10,509 nucleotides of DNA, from the NCBI RefSeq assembly GCF_032075065.1, contig NZ_DAMAZC010000156.1:1-10509 (forward strand), written 5' to 3'. This document shows positions 7,301 to 10,509 of this stretch, one piece after another. Position 1 is the stretch's first letter. Every line of letters begins with the position of its first letter. The notes under the pieces are model-generated. The model ran no database searches. It saw nothing but the letters and a program-made list of their open reading frames with translations, and was not told the DNA's origin. This DNA is from Atlantibacter sp032075065. GTDB lineage: Bacteria; Pseudomonadota; Gammaproteobacteria; Enterobacterales; Enterobacteriaceae. The position numbers and the translations under genes are program-made.

Positions 7301-7511
7301 CGGTCATGTTCTGCTCAATGACCTGAGTAACGGTATTTTCCAGGGTTTGCGCCGAGGCGCCGGGATAGTTAGCGGTGATCCGCACGTTCGGCGGCGCCAG
7401 GTCGGGATATTGTTCAACAGGTAACGAAAAAATGGCTAACGTGCCAGTGAGACACAAAATGATGGCCAGCACCCAGGCAAAAATGGGGCGATCGATAAAG
7501 AAATTCGCCAT
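4395..7511 (-). CDS. acrD: AcrD, RND-family aminoglycoside and multidrug efflux pump
   Basis: AcrD is the inner-membrane proton/drug antiporter that works with the adaptor AcrA and the outer-membrane channel TolC. It exports aminoglycosides, anionic beta-lactams, novobiocin, bile salts and similar compounds. The protein is 1038 residues (E. coli about 1037) and near-identical over long blocks. Features in order are the first membrane helix (about 10-28), the large periplasmic porter loop (about 30-335), helices 2-6 with the proton-relay pair Asp407/Asp408 in GLLVDDAIVVVEN, the second periplasmic loop (about 560-870), and helices 8-12 with Lys938 in GLSAKNAILIVEF. Arg568, Arg625 and Gly672 match the proximal-pocket residues reported to separate AcrD from AcrB in beta-lactam selectivity, which supports AcrD over AcrB. 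The start is the ATG at 7511 (MANFFIDRPIF). A TTG nine bases upstream is in frame but sits only three bases from AGAGG. No adaptor gene is nearby, as is usual for acrD. A BaeR-box match lies 72 bp upstream. Confidence 0.97.
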   Translation of the reverse strand: MANFFIDRPIFAWVLAIILCLTGTLAIFSLPVEQYPDLAPPNVRITANYPGASAQTLENTVTQVIEQNMTGLDNLMYMSSQSSGTGQASITLSFAAGTDPDEAVQQVQNQLQSAMRKLPQAVQNQGVTVRKTGDTNILTIAFVSTDGSMDKQDIADYVASNIQDPLSRVDGVGDIDAYGSPYSMRIWLEPGKLISYQLTTQDVVDAIESQNSQIAVGQLGGTPSVDNQALNATINAQSLLETPEQFRDITLRVNQDGSEVKLGDVAVVEMGAEKYDYLSRFNGHAASGLGIKLASGANEMATAELALKKLDELAQYFPHGLEYKVAYETTSFVKASIVDVVKTLLEAIALVFLVMYLFLQNFRATLIPTIAVPVVLMGTFAVLYTFGYSINTLTMFAMVLAIGLLVDDAIVVVENVERIMSEEGLSPREATRKSMGQIQGALVGIAMVLSAVFIPMAFFGGTTGAIYRQFSITIVSAMVLSVLVAMILTPALCATMLKPLQKGEHHGQRGFFGWFNRMFSRNAARYERGVGRILHRSVRWMLIYALLLGGMVIVFLRLPTSFLPLEDRGMFITSVQLPSGATQQQTLKVVQQVEHYFFTKEKDNVMSVFATVGSGPGGNGQNVARMFVRLKDWDDRDVKTGSSFAIIERATKAFQGIKEARVFASSPPAISGMGSSAGFDMELQDHSGAGHDALMKARDQLLALAGDNHQLTRVRHNGLDDSPQLQIDIDQRKAQALGVSIDDINNTLQTAWGSSYVNDFMDRGRVKKVYVQAAAKYRMLPEDINQWYVRNKDGGMVPFSAFATSRWETGSPRLERYNGYSAVEIVGEAAPGVSTGTAMDIMEQLVKELPVGFGVEWTAMSYQERLSGAQAPALYAISLLVVFLCLAALYESWSVPFSVMLVVPLGVIGALLATWLRGLENDVYFQVGLLTVIGLSAKNAILIVEFANDMNARGKDLVAATLEACHQRLRPILMTSLAFIFGVLPMATSSGAGSSSQHAVGTGVMGGMISATVLAIYFVPLFFVLVRQRFPLKERPEK

Positions 7512-7542
7512 GTGTGTCAAAACCTCTTAATGCTTCGCAGCG

Positions 7543-7551
7543 TTATTATTA
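7543..7551 (-). promoter_or_regulatory. Possible -10 region of the acrD promoter
   Basis: The minus strand reads TAATAATAA here, about 32-40 bp upstream of the acrD ATG, and offers two overlapping approximate -10 boxes. No good -35 box is found 16-18 bp farther upstream. That fits an activator-dependent promoter of the kind expected beneath the BaeR box at 7583-7600. The exact start point is not determined. Confidence 0.4.
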
Positions 7552-7582
7552 GGGCCCGCTTAACTGTATCCGCTTACCCCAG

Positions 7583-7600
7583 GCCAAACGTGGAGAAATT
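7583..7600 (-). promoter_or_regulatory. BaeR-box match upstream of acrD
   Basis: The minus strand reads AATTTCTCCACGTTTGGC. It agrees with the published BaeR consensus TTTTTCTCCATDATTGGC at 14 of 18 positions, including the uninterrupted TTTCTCCA core and the TTGGC end. In E. coli and Salmonella acrD is activated by the envelope-stress two-component system BaeSR. The site lies about 31 bp upstream of the proposed -10 region, which would place it near -50 to -60, a normal activator position. The assignment rests on this match plus the gene it precedes. Confidence 0.7.
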
Positions 7601-7632
7601 GAGGAGATAGTGTAAATTAGTATTCAGTTTTT

Positions 7633-7654
7633 GCAGGCTGAAGGCCCAGCCTGC
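7633..7654. repeat. Hairpin after narP without a U tract
   Basis: The perfect 8-bp inverted repeat GCAGGCTG (7633-7640) and CAGCCTGC (7647-7654) surrounds a six-base loop and begins 9 nt past the narP stop. For narP transcripts the hairpin is followed by AAAAACTG rather than U residues, so it is not a canonical intrinsic terminator. It may stabilise the narQP mRNA 3' end or allow partial read-through into acrD. Confidence 0.6.
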
Positions 7655-7662
7655 GAGGATGA

Positions 7663-8307
7663 TTATAGCCCGCGCGTTTCCAGAAATAGCACCGTTGCCG
7701 CCACCCGGGAACGCACGTTCAGCTTACGTAACAGGTTGCGAATATGCACTTTTACGGTCTCTTCAGAAATATGCAGCACCATGGCGATTTGCTTATTCGA
7801 TTGGCCGCGCGCCACTTCCTGCAACACATCCAGTTCGCGCTCAGTCAGCGTGGTAAAGGGATCGTCGCTTTTTACGCTATCTTTACGATTATTTAAGTAT
7901 TCGCGCACCTGCTGGCTAAACGCGTCGCCGTGCAGCGCGCCGTGGCGGATTGCCGCCAGCAACTCTTCCGGATCGCTATCCTTCAGCAAATAACCGTCTG
8001 CGCCCGCGTCGATCAGGGCATACACGTCGTTGCGCGCATCGGACACCGTCAGCACGATAATCCGCGCGCTGACGCCGTCGCGACGTAGGGCGTGCAGCGT
8101 ATCGAGGCCGCTCAGCCCTTTCATATTGAGATCCAGCAGGATGACGTCAGGTGAAAGACGATTGGCGAGACTAATCGCTTCCGTCCCGCTACTGGCTTCA
8201 CCCACCACGTTGAAGCTCTCGTCGATCTCCAGCAGTTGGCGAATACCGCGGCGCATCAGCGGATGATCGTCGACAATCAATACCTGGTGCTGTTGTTTTT
8301 CCGTCAT
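7663..8307 (-). CDS. narP: NarP, nitrate/nitrite response regulator (NarL/FixJ family)
   Basis: This 214-residue response regulator matches E. coli NarP (215 residues) far better than NarL. Diagnostic shared blocks include VILLDLNMKGLSGLDTL, DAGADGYLLKDSDPE and VKVHIRNLLRKLNVRSRVAAT. The receiver domain (about 8-122) has the acidic pair Asp13/Asp14, phospho-acceptor Asp59, Thr87 and Lys109. After a linker, the LuxR-type helix-turn-helix spans about 152-210. NarP phosphorylated by NarQ (or NarX) controls anaerobic respiration genes such as nap and nrf through paired TACYYMT-type heptamers. The ATG at 8307 is preceded by AGGGAG at six bases. The gene begins 35 nt after the narQ stop on the same strand, indicating an operon with its cognate sensor. 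In E. coli K-12 narP lies elsewhere, next to the nap-ccm region, so this location is unlike E. coli. Confidence 0.93.
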   Translation of the reverse strand: MTEKQQHQVLIVDDHPLMRRGIRQLLEIDESFNVVGEASSGTEAISLANRLSPDVILLDLNMKGLSGLDTLHALRRDGVSARIIVLTVSDARNDVYALIDAGADGYLLKDSDPEELLAAIRHGALHGDAFSQQVREYLNNRKDSVKSDDPFTTLTERELDVLQEVARGQSNKQIAMVLHISEETVKVHIRNLLRKLNVRSRVAATVLFLETRGL

Positions 8308-8342
8308 CCTGGTCTCCCTGTAATACGGTGTGGTTATTGTAA

Positions 8343-10046
8343 TTAGACGTTTGCCACGTCAGACATTGCCTGGGGTGTGGTAAAGCTGATGCCAATCATG
8401 GTTCCGCCATTGACCGGACGCGAAATGGTTAGCACCCCACCTAATCTTTCGGCACGTTCATGCATAATATTTAGCCCATAATGACCGGCGGGTTCATCAA
8501 GGCTGGCGATCCCGGTGCCGTTATCGCGGATATATACCGCGTGGCTGCCGTCCGGCGACGTCAAACAGCTCACGGAAATCTCGCTGGCGTTGGCGTGTTT
8601 AATGGCGTTCAGCACCGCCTCGCGGACAATTTGCAGCAAATGCACCTGCTGTTGCGCATCCAGCGCCAGCGGCGACATTTTGCAATCCAGATGGATCGCG
8701 GCGGCGGTTTGCCCGCGCAACGGCTCGATCATCTCTTGCAAAGCCGACGGTAAATCCGCCTGTTGGAGCGTTAAGCGGAACGTGGTCAACAGCTCGCGCA
8801 GTTGCCGGTAGGCGTCGTTCAGCGCCCGGTCGAAATCGCTGATAATCTGCTGCGCTTTGTCATTATCCAGCGGCACCGCGCGCTTCAGCAGCGTCAGCTG
8901 GATGCGTAAAAACGACAGCACCTGGGCCAGCGAATCGTGGAGCTCACGGGCAATAGTAGCGCGTTCCTCCATCAATAATAACTGCTGATAATGCTTTTGC
9001 GCCTGGTTAAAGTACAGCCCGCGCCCCAGCATATTCGCGACGCTTTCCATCAGCTGCGGCGACGGGTTTTTCCCCTGCGATTGCCAGCGCAACTGGCCGA
9101 AAATGGTCTCCTGCATCGCCAGCGGCAGCGTATGCCAGGGAGCCATCAGCTCGGTTTCCCCTTCGCTGAGCCGCCAGTGGCTGCCTACTTCCATCTCAAT
9201 CGCGCCGATTGCTTCATGCTGACGGACAATTTGTAAAATCCGCCGGAAACAGTGCTGATCGATGGTGCTGACGTTCAGCGCCTGGGAGCAGTTGTACAGC
9301 ACGCCCAACATGCGGTTGGCTTCCTGCAAACTGAGGGTTTTCTCCCGCACGTTCTCTTCCAGCGAGCGGTAAAGCTTTTTCAGCTCGCCGGACATGCGGG
9401 TGAACGAGCGGGCCAGCAGGCCCAGTTCGTTATCCAGCTCGGTATTGAGCGGCGGATAATCAAACTGCTGCTGCTCAATGCTGCGGCTGGCGCGCACCAG
9501 ATTGTTCAGCGGCTCCACCACCTGCTGGCGAATACGCCGCAGGGTAAACACCACCAGGGTGAAAATCGCCATAAAGCCGAACAGCGAGGTCAGCACCACC
9601 AGGATCACTTTGCGCTCGGCATAGTGTTGCAGTGCTAAAACAAACAGATCTATCTGGTGTACGTAGCCGGAAATATTATTGTGATACCACGACAGATCGC
9701 GCGCCAGCAGGCGGTTGTTCATCTCCTGCCAGTTCTCGTGCAGCGCCGCGTAGCGCTCCCGGACTTCGCCTGGCACATACCAGCGGTTCAGCAACATCAG
9801 CACCGGCGAATTCAGCGCGGTGTCATACTGCTGGCGATGGATCTCAAGCTGAGGATCGTTGGCCTGCAATTCATAGCCGAGACGGTAGCTTTGCATCCGC
9901 AGCGAACCGGCAATATTCACCGCTTCGGCATCGCGCAGACTGCTGGCAAGCGTCAGCAGGGCGACGCCCGTCGAAAGCAGCGACAGCAGCATGATGTAAA
10001 AAAAGGCGCGGGCAAGGCTTGTGGATACCGGGCGTTGAACAATCAC
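8343..10046 (-). CDS. narQ: NarQ, nitrate/nitrite sensor histidine kinase
   Basis: This 567-residue inner-membrane kinase (E. coli about 566) senses periplasmic nitrate and nitrite and phosphorylates NarP and NarL. Domains in order are membrane helix 1 (about 14-34) and a periplasmic four-helix sensor with the P-box AGSLRMQSYRLGY (46-58), containing the nitrate-binding Arg50. Membrane helix 2 (about 147-168), HAMP (about 169-221), a signalling helix and a central cysteine-containing GAF-like module (about 245-350) follow. The HisKA_3 dimerisation domain carries phospho-acceptor His370 in ARELHDSL, and the ATPase domain has the N box with Asn480, DNGTG (508-512) and GHYGLNIM. The start is a GTG at 10046 giving MIVQRPVS; AGGGA stands eight bases upstream, and E. 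coli NarQ begins in the same way. It is divergent from aegA with a 311-bp gap, and narP follows after 35 nt. Confidence 0.96.
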   Translation of the reverse strand: MIVQRPVSTSLARAFFYIMLLSLLSTGVALLTLASSLRDAEAVNIAGSLRMQSYRLGYELQANDPQLEIHRQQYDTALNSPVLMLLNRWYVPGEVRERYAALHENWQEMNNRLLARDLSWYHNNISGYVHQIDLFVLALQHYAERKVILVVLTSLFGFMAIFTLVVFTLRRIRQQVVEPLNNLVRASRSIEQQQFDYPPLNTELDNELGLLARSFTRMSGELKKLYRSLEENVREKTLSLQEANRMLGVLYNCSQALNVSTIDQHCFRRILQIVRQHEAIGAIEMEVGSHWRLSEGETELMAPWHTLPLAMQETIFGQLRWQSQGKNPSPQLMESVANMLGRGLYFNQAQKHYQQLLLMEERATIARELHDSLAQVLSFLRIQLTLLKRAVPLDNDKAQQIISDFDRALNDAYRQLRELLTTFRLTLQQADLPSALQEMIEPLRGQTAAAIHLDCKMSPLALDAQQQVHLLQIVREAVLNAIKHANASEISVSCLTSPDGSHAVYIRDNGTGIASLDEPAGHYGLNIMHERAERLGGVLTISRPVNGGTMIGISFTTPQAMSDVANV

Positions 10047-10197
10047 CGAACTGTTCCCTGAACTGCAAAGGTGGTCGCAACCTACCAGAATCTAACGGGA
10101 CGTGAAACAGCCTTTCAGGAAACTTTCGCGCCAGGTATCAGCATTTTTCGATCTATAACCTGACGCTAAAACGCTGCTGACATCCTGATAACAAAAA

Positions 10198-10249
10198 TTT
10201 CAGCAAAACGGGGTTTCAGTTTCAGCAAAATAAATTGATCTGGTTCAGC
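10198..10249 (+). repeat. TTCAGC direct repeats at 22-23 bp spacing upstream of aegA
   Basis: TTCAGC occurs at 10199-10204, 10221-10226 and 10244-10249, with starts 22 and 23 bp apart, about two helical turns each. The first two copies belong to a longer identical unit, TTTCAGCAAAA (10198-10208 and 10220-10230), and an extra TTTCAG lies at 10214-10219. Same-face spacing suggests cooperative protein binding, but no factor is identified and chance cannot be excluded. Confidence 0.6.
10235..10248 (+). promoter_or_regulatory. Weak FNR-like site upstream of aegA
   Basis: TTGATCTGGTTCAG has one perfect FNR half-site (TTGAT) and a second half with three of five bases of ATCAA, at the right four-base spacing. 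E. coli aegA is an anaerobically expressed gene, which makes an FNR site here sensible. The centre is about 92 bp upstream of a start point estimated from the TATAAC box. This is suggestive only. Confidence 0.3.
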
Positions 10250-10357
10250 TTACCGGTCAATTTGGGTTCTTTTAGTGCAATCGCCCGTTGCGCCGCCGCC
10301 ACAGACTGGTTAAGAAATACCCCCTATAACAATATGAGTCATGGCGGGGTGAGTATG

Positions 10358-10509
10358 ATGAACCGGTTTGTCTTTGCAGATGCGTCGCGCTGCATTGGAT
10401 GTCATGCATGCGAAGTGGCATGCGTGATGGCCCATAATAACGAGCAGCACGTGCTGACGGCGTCAGCTTTTCGCCCGCGTATTACCGTGTTGAAACAGGG
10501 CAACATCCG
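10358..10509 (+). CDS. aegA: AegA, iron-sulfur oxidoreductase, first 50 codons (3' end outside window)
   Basis: The visible N terminus contains the ferredoxin-type motif CIGCHACEVAC, with cysteines at residues 12, 15, 18 and 22, ready to ligate a [4Fe-4S] cluster. It continues with VMAHNNEQHVL and FRPRITVLKQ. These match E. coli AegA better than its relative HydN, and the position divergent from narQ is that of E. coli aegA. Full-length AegA (about 660 residues) joins an N-terminal ferredoxin-like part to a glutamate synthase beta-subunit-like FAD/NAD(P) oxidoreductase. It is anaerobically expressed, and in E. coli it has been linked to anaerobic uric acid breakdown with formate dehydrogenase H. 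The ATG at 10358 gives MNRFVFAD and has GGGGTGAG just upstream. In-frame ATGs at 10355 and 10334 are possible but place the ribosome-binding site too close or inside the gene. The rest lies beyond the window, so completeness cannot be judged. Confidence 0.88.
   Translation, partial: MNRFVFADASRCIGCHACEVACVMAHNNEQHVLTASAFRPRITVLKQGNI

Larger units (their letters stand above)
10047..10357. promoter_or_regulatory. Divergent narQ-aegA intergenic control region
   Basis: These 311 bp separate the two divergent starts and must hold both promoters. On the plus strand TATAAC (10325-10330) is a plausible -10 box close to aegA, without a good -35 box. On the minus strand the narQ ribosome-binding site AGGGA is at 10055-10059, but no convincing -35/-10 pair was found for narQ. 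The middle holds a set of TTCAGC repeats and one FNR-like half-match, listed separately. No small coding frame or RNA gene is recognised. Confidence 0.55.

Noticed and set aside
7512..7520. Longer acrD start at a TTG three codons upstream (MTHMANFF)
   Set aside because: It leaves only three bases between AGAGG and the start and lengthens the protein beyond the usual AcrD N terminus; the ATG at 7511 fits better.
10320..10330. NarP/NarL heptamer at TACCCCC upstream of aegA
   Set aside because: It mismatches the TACYYMT consensus at the last position, and no inverted partner lies at two-base spacing.

Overview
The window is core chromosome of an enterobacterium (family Enterobacteriaceae). Every protein matches a well-known Escherichia coli/Salmonella protein at nearly full length, and the order tmcA-ypfH-ypfN-dapE-yffB-ypfM-acrD-narQ-aegA is the E. 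coli order. The proteins differ from the E. coli versions at many scattered positions, and the coding DNA is GC-rich. A relative outside Escherichia/Salmonella is therefore more likely (Enterobacter-, Klebsiella- or Kosakonia-like), but the genus cannot be fixed by reading. No mobile element, CRISPR array, tRNA or rRNA was seen.

Layout. On the plus strand, the 3' part of tmcA (tRNA-Met cytidine acetyltransferase, cut by the left edge) is followed by ypfH (serine esterase), which ends at a near-perfect bidirectional terminator. Converging on it from the right is a minus-strand cluster, yffB-dapE-ypfN (ArsC-like protein, lysine/diaminopimelate biosynthesis, small membrane protein), with 4-nt and 23-nt gaps. 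An AT-rich stretch of about 450 bp without a recognisable gene follows. Next is the 19-residue small-protein gene ypfM (plus strand), with its own promoter and a shared bidirectional terminator. Converging on that terminator is acrD (RND drug efflux pump), preceded by a good BaeR-box match. Upstream of acrD on the same strand lies narQ-narP, a complete nitrate/nitrite-sensing two-component system. At the right edge the first 50 codons of aegA (iron-sulfur oxidoreductase) read away from narQ.

How the genes fit together. dapE is the central biosynthetic gene. narQP and aegA concern anaerobic respiration. acrD is envelope-stress-controlled efflux, probably through BaeSR, and could also receive read-through from narQP. 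The clearest difference from E. coli K-12 is that narP, which is far from narQ in that species, sits directly downstream of narQ here as an apparent operon.

I found no evidence of a new multi-gene system. The most interesting unexplained signals are non-coding: four alternating copies of an 8-bp half-site across the ypfM promoter, a hairpin-rich compact ypfM transcription unit, and regularly spaced TTCAGC repeats in the narQ-aegA intergenic region.
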